Assembly: GCA_015056655.1 (NCBI GenBank)
Contig: SVFV01000001.1
Span: forward strand, 149,663-213,662
Reading direction: 5' to 3'
Length of the DNA stretch: 64,000 nucleotides
From: Butyrivibrio sp.
Lineage (GTDB): Bacteria > Bacillota > Clostridia > Lachnospirales > Lachnospiraceae
Shown: positions 17,332-26,966 of the stretch, one piece after another
Layout of the letters: each line of letters starts with the position of its first letter
Numbering within the stretch: the stretch's first letter is position 1
Notes under the pieces: generated by a model
What the model saw: only the letters and a program-made list of their open reading frames with translations
Database searches by the model: none
What the model was told of the DNA's origin: nothing
Position numbers and translations under genes: made by a program

Positions 17332-18528
17332 ATGCCAAGAAGAGAAGAAAAACGTAACCTTGAAACTATCCCCGTAGGATCTTTGGGAATTATTCCTCTT
17401 AAGGGATGCCAGTCACTTGGAGATAAGGTTGATTACTACCTTGTAAAGTGGCGCCAGGAGCGAGAGAACGAGCACAAAGGGAGCCTTGCTTTCACAGGTT
17501 ATGAGCGTCCATCCTATCTTCTTAACGCTGAGGTTCCGAGATTTGGATCTGGCGAAGCAAAGGGTGTAATCACTCAGTCAGTTCGTGGTGATGACCTTTA
17601 TATCATGGTAGATGTATGTAACTACTCTCTTACTTACCAGCTTTTTGGTAAAGAGAATCACATGTCTCCCGATGATCATTACCAGGATTTAAAACGTATT
17701 ATCGCAGCAGTTGGCGGAAAGGCCAGAAGAATCACAGTTATCATGCCTTTCCTTTATGAGAGCAGACAGCACAAGCGTACATCAAGAGAATCTCTTGACT
17801 GCGCAATCGCACTTCAGGAGCTCGTAAGCATGGGTGTAGACAACATCATCACCTTCGATGCTCACGATCCCAGAGTACAGAATGCTATCCCGCTCAATGG
17901 TTTCGAAACAGTTCGTACAACTTATCAGTTCATTAAGGCTCTTCTTAGAAACGTTCAGGGTCTTAAGATTGATTCAGATCACATGATGGTAATCAGCCCT
18001 GATGAAGGCGGAATGGGCAGAGCAATCTATCTTGCCAGCGTTATGGGTCTTGATGTAGGTATGTTCTACAAGCGCCGTGATTACACACAGGTTGTTGACG
18101 GACGTAATCCCATCGTATCACATGAGTTCCTTGGTACTTCAGTTGAGGGCAAGGACGTTATCATCGTAGATGATATGATATCTTCTGGTGAGAGTATGAT
18201 AGATGTTGCCAGAGCTCTTAAAGAGAGAAAGGCAGCTCACATCTACGCATTCTCAACATTTGGTCTCTTCACAAGCGGCCTTGAGATTTTTGATAAAGCT
18301 CACGAAGAAGGACTTATAGACAGAGTTCTTACTACTAACCTTATCTATCAGTCACCTGAGCTTCTTTCAAGAGAATGGTATATCAGCTGTGACATGAGTA
18401 AGTACATCGCTTACATCATCGACACGCTTAACCATGATGCTTCTATCAGTGATCTTCTTAATCCTGTTGAAAGAATTAACAGCATTATTGCAAGATACAA
18501 TAGTGGTGAACTTGAGACTGAAAACTAA
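17332..18528 (+). CDS. prs: Ribose-phosphate pyrophosphokinase
   Basis: A 398-residue enzyme making PRPP from ribose-5-phosphate and ATP. The start chosen is ATG 17332 (MPRREEKRN) after GAGG; an ATG at 17308 would overlap the previous gene by 11 bp and is less likely. Key segments: catalytic loop region PFLYESRQHKRTSRES, the FDAHDPRVQNAIPL metal/ribose region with DH-type histidine, and the PRPP-binding loop VIIVDDMISSGESM near residue 285. It is longer than the ~315-residue Bacillus enzyme because of an N-terminal extension and insertions, a form I associate with Lachnospiraceae. It is the last gene of the dnaD-dnaI-prs operon and ends at a strong terminator. Confidence 0.93.
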   Translation: MPRREEKRNLETIPVGSLGIIPLKGCQSLGDKVDYYLVKWRQERENEHKGSLAFTGYERPSYLLNAEVPRFGSGEAKGVITQSVRGDDLYIMVDVCNYSLTYQLFGKENHMSPDDHYQDLKRIIAAVGGKARRITVIMPFLYESRQHKRTSRESLDCAIALQELVSMGVDNIITFDAHDPRVQNAIPLNGFETVRTTYQFIKALLRNVQGLKIDSDHMMVISPDEGGMGRAIYLASVMGLDVGMFYKRRDYTQVVDGRNPIVSHEFLGTSVEGKDVIIVDDMISSGESMIDVARALKERKAAHIYAFSTFGLFTSGLEIFDKAHEEGLIDRVLTTNLIYQSPELLSREWYISCDMSKYIAYIIDTLNHDASISDLLNPVERINSIIARYNSGELETEN

Positions 18529-18543
18529 TAAATGAAATAAGAT

Positions 18544-18576
18544 GAGCTCCGAACAGATTTGTTCGGAGCTCTTTTT
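18544..18576 (+). terminator. Terminator after prs
   Basis: Arms GAGCTCCGAACA (18544-18555) and TGTTCGGAGCTC (18560-18571) are perfectly paired with a 4-base loop, followed by TTTTT. Confidence 0.93.
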
Positions 18577-18623
18577 GCTTACTAATTTCTATCTGATTAT
18601 TTTCTACTCTACTTACTCACTGA

Positions 18624-21182
18624 TTACTTGCTAACACCCGGCAGATATGTAACGAAGTGATTTCCATTGCTCTCAAAGAGTGCAGCTGTGTCGTTTCTTC
18701 CAAGCTTGTAAACCTCTCCCTTAGTGGGCTCAAGAAGAACTGTGTTGAGGTCGTTGAAGCCGATAAGCAAAAGGCTGCTGCCGTCATTTAAGGTTGCCAT
18801 TACAGGAATGTCCTGATTTACATAGTAGAGCATAGCTTCCATAGGACAGCCTTCAAGCTCAAGTATTCTGGTGTTCATCAGATTGCTTTCGAGAATTTCC
18901 AAGGTTGTCTTTCCCTGATCAAGCATAGACTGAACATTTACGCTTATTCCTCTGTGCTGGAGGATAAGGTCAAGGCATACGGCTGTGGAATTCTCCAAAG
19001 GCATGTTCTCCCACTCCAGTGCCAGATTTGTTATGTACATGATCTGGTTTGAAGTAAGAAGATTTCCTCTGTACCAAACGTACTGGTTATCATCATTTAT
19101 AACAACTCCAGGAGCGTTGTAAGCGATGTTCACTGCATCTGCAGGATTATCGTAGATATCCACATCTCCGTTCATCTCATAAACATAATAGTAAGGCTCT
19201 GAAGAACTATCTCTGTCAGAAGCAATAGCCACTTCTCTGCTACCCTCATACAAGGTCATGTTAGGAGTAACTCCTCTAAGAGACTTCGTATTGATTGAAG
19301 ACTTGCAGATGATTTCAAGGATGTTTTTGTAATCCTCTGTAGTAGCTATCTGAAGCTTATTTCCACCAGGCGTTTCCTTGATAGTGCTCATTATCTGATC
19401 ATCTATCATGCTCTCAAAAAGTCCTGTCTCCTCATTCCATGCGGCTCTGCTAAGTCTGATGACGTTATTCTCAATGGTTGCACCAGTTATAAGTGCACCT
19501 GTGGGATTGTAGTTTTCAAGCTGATTTCCATCCTTATCCACAATCCTTATGCTGTGCATTCCGTAAACAGGACTACCCATCTGGTCTATATGTACATCAG
19601 AGCTGTGAACAAGCCCATATACCAAATCCTCTCCCATGAAGCCAAGAGTTCTTACAAAATCAGCCCCATCGGCTTTCATCTCAGATTCAGCCTGATTAGC
19701 CAAATCCATCATCTTTACGCTCTTCCTGTCCTCATCCTGCCATGCGATAATACTGCCCGAATCAGAGATACAGTATCTGTCGTCTGTCAGATTCTCGATC
19801 AGCTTTTTCTGCTCTCTGGTTGCAAGGTTTATCATGTAGACATCGCCCTCAAGCAGGAAGTAAAGCTGTCCCTTGGTATTTGCATAAAGCATCTTGTCAT
19901 TGTATGCCCTGAGGATATCCTGGTGCATGGTTACAGGAACAAATACCTGCTCCTCTATGGTGTTAAGCTGCGAGTTAAACTCATAAACAGCCATTCCAAC
20001 ATAGCCTTCGTGGTCGCCTCTGCTCATATATCCGGATACAACGAACTCAACATTTCCAGCTTCATCCACATTCAGGATATGGATTGTATTTCCAGGGAAA
20101 ATTGTTCTCTCGTCGTAATAATCCTCGTTGTAGAAACCAAACACTCTTGCGAGCTTGTTGTCAGTGCTGTTGTAGGCGTAAAGTCTGTTTTCGCTTACAA
20201 ATGCAAAGGCATTTCCGCCATCACTTTCCTTTAAAGGAATATCGCTTTCAGTAATCCACAGATTTATTACGTTGTCTGTGATATCCTCTTTCTTTCCATT
20301 AAAGACATAGTTCATCGTCCTGTCGAAGTTAAGAAGATAAATTCTGTCTGTTGTGTATCTAACACGGTAGCTCTCACTTACGTTGTAGAGCTTCTCCTCG
20401 CCGGAAATAGTCTTCTGAGTTACCTGATATCTTACGCCAAAGTTTGCTGTCTGATTGTGAATGTCAGTAAGCTCAATCTCTGGCTCTGTGTGTCCCTGAA
20501 TATTTAAGCTTCCCCAGGTTACATGATCATAGCTACTGTGGATATTCACATGACTAAAGGATGTATTATCTCCCTCAGAGCTGGATTCAAGATATGTGGA
20601 AAGCTCTTCAGAAGCACCATTCTTATCAAAGGTGAGATTGATAAATCTCCTTACAAAATCAAGCTCTTCCTGAACATGATATTTTTCTTTTCCCTCGGTC
20701 CAAACAACTCTTGAGTAAAATCTCACAGTCTTCTCTTCAATGTCAGCAAGGACCACCAATATATACTCGCTGTCTGCATCAATCAGGTCCTTTAGCTGGA
20801 AAGAGCCTGTGATAATATCACCATCGCGGTTCATGTCAGAAATCTTGGAGCTCTCAACAAGGCTGCTTCCGGATGCCTGTCTGACCTCAAACTGTAGGTT
20901 TGACACAGCTGAGCCATAGGTATTCATCTTAAAGGAAACGCTTCTGGTCTCATCTACAGGAAGGACGCTGCTTCTAATGTGGTTGACCTCCATCTCAGTA
21001 GCGTAGCCCCTCAAGGTGTTAAGCTCAGTATTTCCTTCATAAAATGTAAGCACAGGGAAAGTGGGCGCCCCCATCTGAGCTGTCATATCCACAGTCTCAG
21101 CATTGGTGAAATGCCCAATAACGAATAGAAAGATTATAAAAACTGTAATTGTATATAAAATCTTGAAAATAATTTTCTTCAT
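18624..21182 (-). CDS. Large exported protein with propeller-like body and a possible C39-like C-terminal domain
   Basis: An 852-residue protein with one N-terminal hydrophobic segment (IIFKILYTITVFIIFLFVI), acting as a signal peptide or membrane anchor. The middle (about residues 280-640) holds repeated short beta-strand blocks of the type YAYNSTDNKLARVFGF and GSIIAWQDEDRKSVKMMDL, resembling a WD40/YVTN-like propeller. The last ~130 residues, with AVCLDLILQHRGI and IPVMATLNDGSSLLLIGFND, resemble a peptidase C39-like fold; a Cys is present but a clear catalytic His is uncertain. Probably faces outward. It stands alone, divergent from the DUF402 gene. Function is unknown; the domain calls are by eye. 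Confidence 0.65.
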   Translation of the reverse strand: MKKIIFKILYTITVFIIFLFVIGHFTNAETVDMTAQMGAPTFPVLTFYEGNTELNTLRGYATEMEVNHIRSSVLPVDETRSVSFKMNTYGSAVSNLQFEVRQASGSSLVESSKISDMNRDGDIITGSFQLKDLIDADSEYILVVLADIEEKTVRFYSRVVWTEGKEKYHVQEELDFVRRFINLTFDKNGASEELSTYLESSSEGDNTSFSHVNIHSSYDHVTWGSLNIQGHTEPEIELTDIHNQTANFGVRYQVTQKTISGEEKLYNVSESYRVRYTTDRIYLLNFDRTMNYVFNGKKEDITDNVINLWITESDIPLKESDGGNAFAFVSENRLYAYNSTDNKLARVFGFYNEDYYDERTIFPGNTIHILNVDEAGNVEFVVSGYMSRGDHEGYVGMAVYEFNSQLNTIEEQVFVPVTMHQDILRAYNDKMLYANTKGQLYFLLEGDVYMINLATREQKKLIENLTDDRYCISDSGSIIAWQDEDRKSVKMMDLANQAESEMKADGADFVRTLGFMGEDLVYGLVHSSDVHIDQMGSPVYGMHSIRIVDKDGNQLENYNPTGALITGATIENNVIRLSRAAWNEETGLFESMIDDQIMSTIKETPGGNKLQIATTEDYKNILEIICKSSINTKSLRGVTPNMTLYEGSREVAIASDRDSSSEPYYYVYEMNGDVDIYDNPADAVNIAYNAPGVVINDDNQYVWYRGNLLTSNQIMYITNLALEWENMPLENSTAVCLDLILQHRGISVNVQSMLDQGKTTLEILESNLMNTRILELEGCPMEAMLYYVNQDIPVMATLNDGSSLLLIGFNDLNTVLLEPTKGEVYKLGRNDTAALFESNGNHFVTYLPGVSK

Positions 21183-21269
21183 TGACTAATAACCTGTATC
21201 GCGTTAATATTTTTCTAACATTTACAGACTCGTAACGCTTGGCACATCATGTGCAGAATGGGGGAAATT

Positions 21270-21764
21270 ATGGATCACCCAATTCTTTATCGTAAACGTG
21301 TTATTCCTAATGAGTGCATCCTTTTAAAGGACGACCTCATTCTTCAGAGTGACGAAAACACAATCGTCACCTCATGGAAGGCCATTCATCCAAGGCCTGA
21401 CCTTTCACATGGATATTCCTGCTATTATCTCAAACGCGGATATAAAGTAAGTAAATTCTACCGCGCAGATTCCACTTTAATGTACTGGTACTGCGACATT
21501 GTGGACTATCAAAAAGGCCCTGAGGAAAATTCTTTAATTGTTCAGGACCTGTTAGCAGACGTTGTCATCTATCCCGACGGAAAAATCCGTATCCTCGACC
21601 TCGATGAACTGGCAGAGGCCTTTGAGCAGGGACTAATCGATGAAAAGCTTATGAAGAAATCCCTTATTTCTCTGGGAAATCTGATGGATGCCATCTATGA
21701 AAACAGCATTTCTTCACTGGAAGCACCCATAATCAAGGCAATTTCTTCAAGTGTTATGCCATAA
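21270..21764 (+). CDS. DUF402 family protein (possible nucleotide phosphatase)
   Basis: A 164-residue protein. I start at ATG 21270 because GGGGGA lies 6 bp upstream; two earlier ATGs overlap that site. The order KRVIPNECILL, SWKAIHPRPD, YYLKRGYKVSKFYR and MYWYCDIVDY, then an acidic helical tail, is that of DUF402 proteins, some of which hydrolyse nucleoside tri- and diphosphates or act as RNA-associated phosphatases. The conserved aromatic/acidic residues (YWYCDI, VIYPDGKI, DLDEL) are present. It is monocistronic and shares a terminator with the SleB-like gene. Confidence 0.8.
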   Translation: MDHPILYRKRVIPNECILLKDDLILQSDENTIVTSWKAIHPRPDLSHGYSCYYLKRGYKVSKFYRADSTLMYWYCDIVDYQKGPEENSLIVQDLLADVVIYPDGKIRILDLDELAEAFEQGLIDEKLMKKSLISLGNLMDAIYENSISSLEAPIIKAISSSVMP

Positions 21765-21789
21765 AGCCTGAATTTAAAGCTTTATGGCA
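21757..21789. terminator. Bidirectional terminator
   Basis: Perfect arms TGCCATAAAGC (21757-21767) and GCTTTATGGCA (21779-21789), loop of 11, between convergent genes. The left arm includes the stop codon of the DUF402 gene. AT-rich sequence follows on both sides. Confidence 0.7.
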
Positions 21790-21795
21790 ATATTA

Positions 21796-23004
21796 TTAGT
21801 AGAATACATGGCCACCAATCTGAGTTCCCTGTAATCCGGGAATAGGTGTCCTAAAGTAAACACAGTTACCAACATTAGTTGCGCCGCTCATTGCTGCATC
21901 AGCCGCCTGATAGCAGGATTCAGTAGCGCTTCCGTTTGCCAGTGCAAGAGCAAGTCTTCCACTGCCAACAGGAGAAAACTGACCTGACTGATAAATAACT
22001 CCAACGACTGAGTCAGGATAAACTGAACTCAGCACTCTGTTTATAACAACGGCGCCTACTGCAAGCTTTCCTTCGTAGGGCTCTCCGCCTGCTTCACAAT
22101 AAATAAGGTTCGCCAGAAGATATCTGTCTCCCTCAGCAAAGGCTACCTCTGAAATGTTTCTCCACGCAGAAGCTTTTGCCAGCTTTGAAAGTCTGATTTC
22201 CTCAGCAAGCTTTGCTTCCAATGCCTTTACATCGGCGTTCTGACTCTCAACCTGAGACTCATACTCCCTTGCCTTATCTTCAATAGCCTTAGCCTCTTCC
22301 TCGGCGGTGGAAATATTCTGCTTGTACTTACTGATACTTCCACTAGTCTGGCTTACAAGGTCTGAAACTCTGCTCTTTTCATCCTCAGCCTTCTTCTTGC
22401 ACTCATCAAGCTCGTTCTTTTCGTTGTTCAGCTCAACCTTTTTATTCTCAATATCCTCACAGGTCTGCTGATACTCAAGAAGCATCTTTCTGTCATAGGA
22501 AGAAAGAGCCTGAATCATATCCTTCTGATTAAGGAAATCTGCAAAGCTTCCGGTAGTCATGAGCATATCGTAGAGCGCAAAGCTCTGCTTCTCATAGATA
22601 AACTGAACTCTCTTTTTCATGGAAGCATACTGCTGATCCTTGGTGTCGATTGCAATCTCAAGCTCAGCCTCAGTATTGCTGATCTCATCAAGCTTGGTAT
22701 CTATCTGATCCTCAAGATCTGAAAGGTTCTCAGAAACTTCAGAAAGCTGATCGTTTAAGTCATCAAGCTTCGTCTCAAGCTTACCCTTCTCATGATTTAG
22801 ATTTGTAATGTCTTCTTTTTTGTCGCTAAGCTGATCCTTGGTATCATCAAGCTGATCCTTGGTATCCTCAAGCTTCTCCTTGGCTTCCTCAAGCGCCTTT
22901 TTAGTCGCCTCAGTCGCATGAACCTTGTAAGAATGACCAACCGATACTGTTAAAACTGATATCACAAGAAGGCAGCGCAGCGTTCTCCCCAAAAACCTTC
23001 TCAA
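21796..23004 (-). CDS. Exported coiled-coil cell wall hydrolase, SleB type
   Basis: A 402-residue secreted protein with TTG start behind AAAGGGG. A signal peptide (LLVISVLTVSVGHSYKVHA, ~30 residues) precedes a long coiled coil (residues ~35-265) with repeated EKLEDTKDQLDDTKDQL-type heptads. The C-terminal ~125 residues form a Hydrolase_2/SleB domain (YCEAGGEPYEGKLAVGAVV, then GQFSPV), with the conserved glutamate of this lytic-transglycosylase-like family. The coiled coil plus hydrolase shape resembles envelope factors that are regulated by FtsEX-like partners, though none is nearby. It is the last gene of the rpiB-dCMP deaminase run. Confidence 0.87.
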   Translation of the reverse strand: MRRFLGRTLRCLLVISVLTVSVGHSYKVHATEATKKALEEAKEKLEDTKDQLDDTKDQLSDKKEDITNLNHEKGKLETKLDDLNDQLSEVSENLSDLEDQIDTKLDEISNTEAELEIAIDTKDQQYASMKKRVQFIYEKQSFALYDMLMTTGSFADFLNQKDMIQALSSYDRKMLLEYQQTCEDIENKKVELNNEKNELDECKKKAEDEKSRVSDLVSQTSGSISKYKQNISTAEEEAKAIEDKAREYESQVESQNADVKALEAKLAEEIRLSKLAKASAWRNISEVAFAEGDRYLLANLIYCEAGGEPYEGKLAVGAVVINRVLSSVYPDSVVGVIYQSGQFSPVGSGRLALALANGSATESCYQAADAAMSGATNVGNCVYFRTPIPGLQGTQIGGHVFY

Positions 23005-23023
23005 ATTAAATCCCCTTTATTCC

Positions 23024-23506
23024 TTAAATCTCAATATGTATGTTTTTCCCCGAATGAGAATAAGGAAGATATTTTACTCCCGCTGCATCAAACATTCTCT
23101 TGGATGCTCTGGTTGCAGCAGAAGATGCGTATTTATCGCTGTCATAGACAACAGTTTTAATCCCTGCCTGAATTATGGCTTTCGCACATTCATTGCAAGG
23201 GAAAAGTGACACATAAAGCTTCGAACCCTCGAGACTTCCGCCTCTGTAATTTAAGATAGCGTTAAGCTCACTGTGAGTTACAAAGGGATACTTTGTGCAC
23301 AGCTCATCCTCTCCGTCTCTCTCCCAGGGGAACTCGTCGTCCTCGCAGCCCTTGGGAAATCCGTTGTAACCCATGGAAAGAATCTTGTTGTCCTCACTTA
23401 CAATGCAGGTCCCCACCTGCGTGTTCGGATCCTTGGATCTCATGGCTGCAAGCTTTGCAACGCCCATGAAATACTCGTCCCAGGAAATGTAGTCTTCCCT
23501 TTTCAT
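23024..23506 (-). CDS. comEB: dCMP deaminase (ComEB type)
   Basis: A 160-residue zinc enzyme that converts dCMP to dUMP for dTTP synthesis. Start ATG 23506 (MKREDYISWDEYFM) is chosen because GGAGGGG lies 8 bp upstream; a GTG three codons earlier overlaps that site. Zinc ligands are visible: His of THSELNAIL and the two cysteines of PCNECAKAI, with DPNTQVGTCIV nucleotide loop at the N-terminus. The gene starts 5 bp after the rpiB stop, so the two are cotranscribed. Confidence 0.92.
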   Translation of the reverse strand: MKREDYISWDEYFMGVAKLAAMRSKDPNTQVGTCIVSEDNKILSMGYNGFPKGCEDDEFPWERDGEDELCTKYPFVTHSELNAILNYRGGSLEGSKLYVSLFPCNECAKAIIQAGIKTVVYDSDKYASSAATRASKRMFDAAGVKYLPYSHSGKNIHIEI

Positions 23507-23511
23507 ACAAT

Positions 23512-23949
23512 TCACCCCTCCATATCGGCGATTTCTCCAATTCTCCTTGAATGCTTCTCAAGACCTGAGAAAGGAGTATTTAAGAATGTCTCAACTATAT
23601 CGATAGCCATGTCAGGTCCTATAAGAGCTCCGCCCATTGCAAGAACGTTTGCATCATTGTGCTCTCTTGTAAGACGAGCTGAATGAGGCTCAGAGCAAAG
23701 AGCGCATCTGATTCCCTTAACCTTATTAGCTACGATTGAAATACCAATTCCAGTTGTGCAGATAACGATTCCCTTCTCGCATTCTCCACTTGCTACAGCC
23801 TCTGCTGCCTGCTTTCCAAAAATAGGATAATCACAGGAATCGCTAGTATATGTACCAAAATCCTTGTACTCGATACCCTTCTCCTCAAGGTAAGCAATAA
23901 CTACCTTCTTAAGGTCCAATCCGCCGTGATCACTTCCAAGTGCTATCAT
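23512..23949 (-). CDS. rpiB: Ribose-5-phosphate isomerase B
   Basis: A 145-residue RpiB/LacAB family isomerase interconverting ribulose-5-P and ribose-5-P. Key features: IALGSDHGGLDLKK at the N-terminus with the catalytic-region Asp-His, CTTGIGISIVANKV with the active-site cysteine and anion hole, and REHNDANVLAMGG. Length is normal. The stop overlaps the ribosome binding site region of the dCMP deaminase. Upstream lies the TsaC-type gene (67 bp). Confidence 0.95.
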   Translation of the reverse strand: MIALGSDHGGLDLKKVVIAYLEEKGIEYKDFGTYTSDSCDYPIFGKQAAEAVASGECEKGIVICTTGIGISIVANKVKGIRCALCSEPHSARLTREHNDANVLAMGGALIGPDMAIDIVETFLNTPFSGLEKHSRRIGEIADMEG

Positions 23950-24016
23950 AATATAACTCCTCCAAATAATATGTTATGCCGGGATTATAATCCCAAATTA
24001 TGCTCTAATTAATATT

Positions 24017-25075
24017 TCAGACTCTGACAACCTTGTGTCCTGCTGCCTTAAGGAGTCTGTTCATTATTGCCTGTCCAATACCCGTATCATTGAAGCTCTC
24101 TGAGAACATAATATCCACATCCTCATCATCGAACTCACGAAGAAGTGTGAAAAGATTTCTTGCTATCTCCTCTTCATCATCTCTTCTGCCGGCTATCTTT
24201 GTGACATCCGCATTATATAAAGCCTTAGTCTCCTCTGTTGCGATTACTCCGCACTTTTTGCCTTCTTCTTTTGCCTTTAAAAGCTCTGCGTTTATGTAAT
24301 CGCAAACTGCGCTGCTCTCGCCCTCAACTATAGTGAGATCGCCCTTTGGTGCGTAGTGTCTGTACTTCATTCCGGGCGCCTTGGGTGCCACCTTTGAAGT
24401 AGCATCAAGTATTGTCTTATCAACATCAACGCTTCCAAGAATATCAGCGAGATTTTCCTTAGTAATATATCCAGGTCTAAGGATCATCGGAGTTCCTGAT
24501 GTTAGGTCTATTATTGTAGACTCAAGCCCAATACCAACAGCACCGCCATCGATTATCATATCAACTCTTCCATCTAAGTCCTCAATGCAGTATTTTGCCT
24601 GAGTAGGACTTGGACGCCCTGACAGATTCGCACTGGGAGCAGCAATGTAGCCACCTGAACATCTGATAAGCTCAGCTGCTATCTTGTTACTTGGCATTCT
24701 GATTGCTACTGTATCAAGTCCGCCTGTAGTCTCGTAAGGCACAGCGTCTGACTTGTTCATTATCATAGTAAGAGGGCCGGGCCAGTACTTCTCTGCAAGC
24801 TTGTATGCTGCATCCGGTATCTCTTTTACTATTTTCTTTATGGATTCCATATCTGCGACATGGACAATAAGCGGATTATCTGAGGGTCTCCCCTTCGCTT
24901 CGTATATCTTCTTGGAGGACTTAGGATTTAAACCATCTCCGCCAAGTCCGTAAACTGTCTCTGTGGGAAAAGCCACAATTCCGCCGTTTTTAATGATATC
25001 TCCGGCCTTCTTAATTACGCTTTTTGCCCTCTCATCTATATTGTTTTCATCAATTATTTCTACTACTGTTTCCAT
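24017..25075 (-). CDS. ywlC: L-threonylcarbamoyladenylate synthase (Sua5/YwlC type)
   Basis: A 352-residue enzyme that makes threonylcarbamoyl-AMP for the universal t6A37 modification of ANN-decoding tRNAs. The YrdC domain (residues ~20-215) shows GGIVAFPTETVYGLGGD, the KGRPSDNPLIVHV motif, PSANLSGRPSPT and GLESTIIDL. A C-terminal Sua5 domain follows from residue ~240 (SKVAPKAPGMKYRHYAPKG), so this is the long two-domain form. It is followed by rpiB. Confidence 0.95.
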   Translation of the reverse strand: METVVEIIDENNIDERAKSVIKKAGDIIKNGGIVAFPTETVYGLGGDGLNPKSSKKIYEAKGRPSDNPLIVHVADMESIKKIVKEIPDAAYKLAEKYWPGPLTMIMNKSDAVPYETTGGLDTVAIRMPSNKIAAELIRCSGGYIAAPSANLSGRPSPTQAKYCIEDLDGRVDMIIDGGAVGIGLESTIIDLTSGTPMILRPGYITKENLADILGSVDVDKTILDATSKVAPKAPGMKYRHYAPKGDLTIVEGESSAVCDYINAELLKAKEEGKKCGVIATEETKALYNADVTKIAGRRDDEEEIARNLFTLLREFDDEDVDIMFSESFNDTGIGQAIMNRLLKAAGHKVVRV

Positions 25076-25141
25076 TTGTATTTCTTCTTTATTGCTATAA
25101 CCTGGTAAAAGTTAATTACCATCTATTTGTTTCAAAATCTA

Positions 25142-26914
25142 TTACTGTGCCATGTAAGCTGCGATTACATCCCAAATATCAGGAGTCTCAAAACCAAGTG
25201 CCCACTCAGCAACACCAGCGCAGTTATGAGCCTGCATAACGCTAAGCTTAGCCTCGATTGAACGAGCTTCCTCATTCCAGATCTGGTAAAGTGTGCCATC
25301 CTCGGCAGTCTTCTCGCCATAGTACTGGCAAGCCTCGTCATTCCAGCTCATCTCAAGTCCATACTCATTGATGACATTGGTAGCTCCAGCCATGTGGAGA
25401 GCCTTACTCTTAACCTCGCCATCCTTGGTTGTCCAGAATCTGGTATAAAGAGGAATTGCGTTGATAAGCTTCTCAGCCGGAACATCCTCAAGGGCTTTCT
25501 CGATACCATCCTTAACATAGTTAAGGGAAGCAACTGATCCAGCCTCGTTTGAACCTGCATAATGCTCATCATATCCCATGATAACTACATAATCGCAGAC
25601 AACTCCCTGCTCCTTAAGGTCATAGTAGCTGTTGAAATCCATGGGAGCGTAGTCATCAATTGAAAGATAAAGCTGAGCCTCTCTGCACTTAATTGAAAGC
25701 TCTCTAAGGAACTGAAGATAATCAGGGCCAAAGCTCTCTTTAATTGTCTCAAAGTCAACGTTTATACCATCAACTCCAAATGTGAGCGCCTGCTCCATAG
25801 TCTTTGCAATGAGATTTGCTCTGGATGATTCTCTTGATAAAACCTGCTGAATATCAATATCCGCACCTGAATTAAAGTCATCAAGCACTGCCCAAACCTG
25901 AATATTGTTCGCATGAGCTGTTGTCACATAATCATTTGTAGCATAGCTTGTGATGTTTCCATCATTATCATTAACCATGAACCATGTAGGTGCGATTACG
26001 TTAAGTGACTTAGCTTCAGAAATCATGCTTGAGACTGTGTCGTTACCAGCGATTCCGCCAATGGGATGGAAGCCCATATTTACCTTGCCTTCGAAGGTCA
26101 TGGATGTGTAAGCATCCACATCTGTAGGCGCAGGAATGGTTCCAGTCGCTGTCTCAATCGGCTCAAAAATGCTTGTCTCTCCTTCTGATGCTAAAAGAGA
26201 ATTTTTACCAATAACTTCATTATTAGAAGTGATATCCAATACCTTGTTCTCAACGTATCCGATGTTACCATCCCAGGTGAGAATCCTTGACCACTCATCC
26301 ATCTGCTCTACAACAAGAGCTGTGCCGCCCTCAACTGTTGTAACAATGGGGCTCTTTCTTCCGCCGAGAGTTCTGATTGCTGTCTTTTTCTTAATCTTAG
26401 CAACAGTGCCTTCAAAGCTTCCTGAAATAAGGCGGATTCTTCCGGGATCTGAAAAGCTCTCATACTCCATGTCAGAGAATGCCTTCGCATAGCCAAGAGC
26501 TACATAAAGCTCCTCACCCTCAGTAAAAGCAATGGCGAAGCCTGCATCTCCGCTCTCACCATTTGAGGCTGTCCATGTTGAACCACCAACAGTTGCTATA
26601 TAAGTTGTGGTTGGTGTTGTGTAGAAGAGCGCATTATCAGCAGCTCCGTAATAAAATCTATTGCTAACCAGTGACAAAAGGTCCTCATATTTAAGGTAAA
26701 TTGTACCATTTACGCTCTTTGCTTTTGTATCAAGAATTTCGTCGTTGTAGGCGATTACTACATCATCAGCACTTTCTATATTATAGTATTCAGTTAAATC
26801 GGCTTTCTCCTTTGTATATGAAAAATGCTCGTATGCTATCTGCAGAGCATAAATACCACCTATCAATATAATAAGGGCGATGATTATCACCACCGGAATT
26901 ATCTTTTTCTTCAT
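25142..26914 (-). CDS. Membrane-anchored GH18-family glycosidase with SH3-like domain
   Basis: A 590-residue protein started at ATG 26914 (MKKKIIPVVIII), behind AAGGAGC; an upstream ATG would add 17 residues ahead of the membrane segment. Residues ~4-28 form a single N-terminal transmembrane anchor. A copper-amine-oxidase-like/beta-rich region and an SH3-like domain (about residues 185-240, VVEQMDEWSRILTWDGNIGY) precede a C-terminal GH18 barrel. The barrel motif is VDGINVDFE, the DGxNxDFE variant seen in cortex/peptidoglycan-type GH18 proteins (YaaH, YdhD), keeping the catalytic Glu. It probably cuts N-acetylglucosaminyl bonds in the wall. A TATAAT lies at about 26945-26950 upstream. Confidence 0.87.
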   Translation of the reverse strand: MKKKIIPVVIIIALIILIGGIYALQIAYEHFSYTKEKADLTEYYNIESADDVVIAYNDEILDTKAKSVNGTIYLKYEDLLSLVSNRFYYGAADNALFYTTPTTTYIATVGGSTWTASNGESGDAGFAIAFTEGEELYVALGYAKAFSDMEYESFSDPGRIRLISGSFEGTVAKIKKKTAIRTLGGRKSPIVTTVEGGTALVVEQMDEWSRILTWDGNIGYVENKVLDITSNNEVIGKNSLLASEGETSIFEPIETATGTIPAPTDVDAYTSMTFEGKVNMGFHPIGGIAGNDTVSSMISEAKSLNVIAPTWFMVNDNDGNITSYATNDYVTTAHANNIQVWAVLDDFNSGADIDIQQVLSRESSRANLIAKTMEQALTFGVDGINVDFETIKESFGPDYLQFLRELSIKCREAQLYLSIDDYAPMDFNSYYDLKEQGVVCDYVVIMGYDEHYAGSNEAGSVASLNYVKDGIEKALEDVPAEKLINAIPLYTRFWTTKDGEVKSKALHMAGATNVINEYGLEMSWNDEACQYYGEKTAEDGTLYQIWNEEARSIEAKLSVMQAHNCAGVAEWALGFETPDIWDVIAAYMAQ

Positions 26915-26966
26915 CTTATAAACCAGCTCCTTCCAATCGCCCTCAATTATACCATAAATTTCCAAC

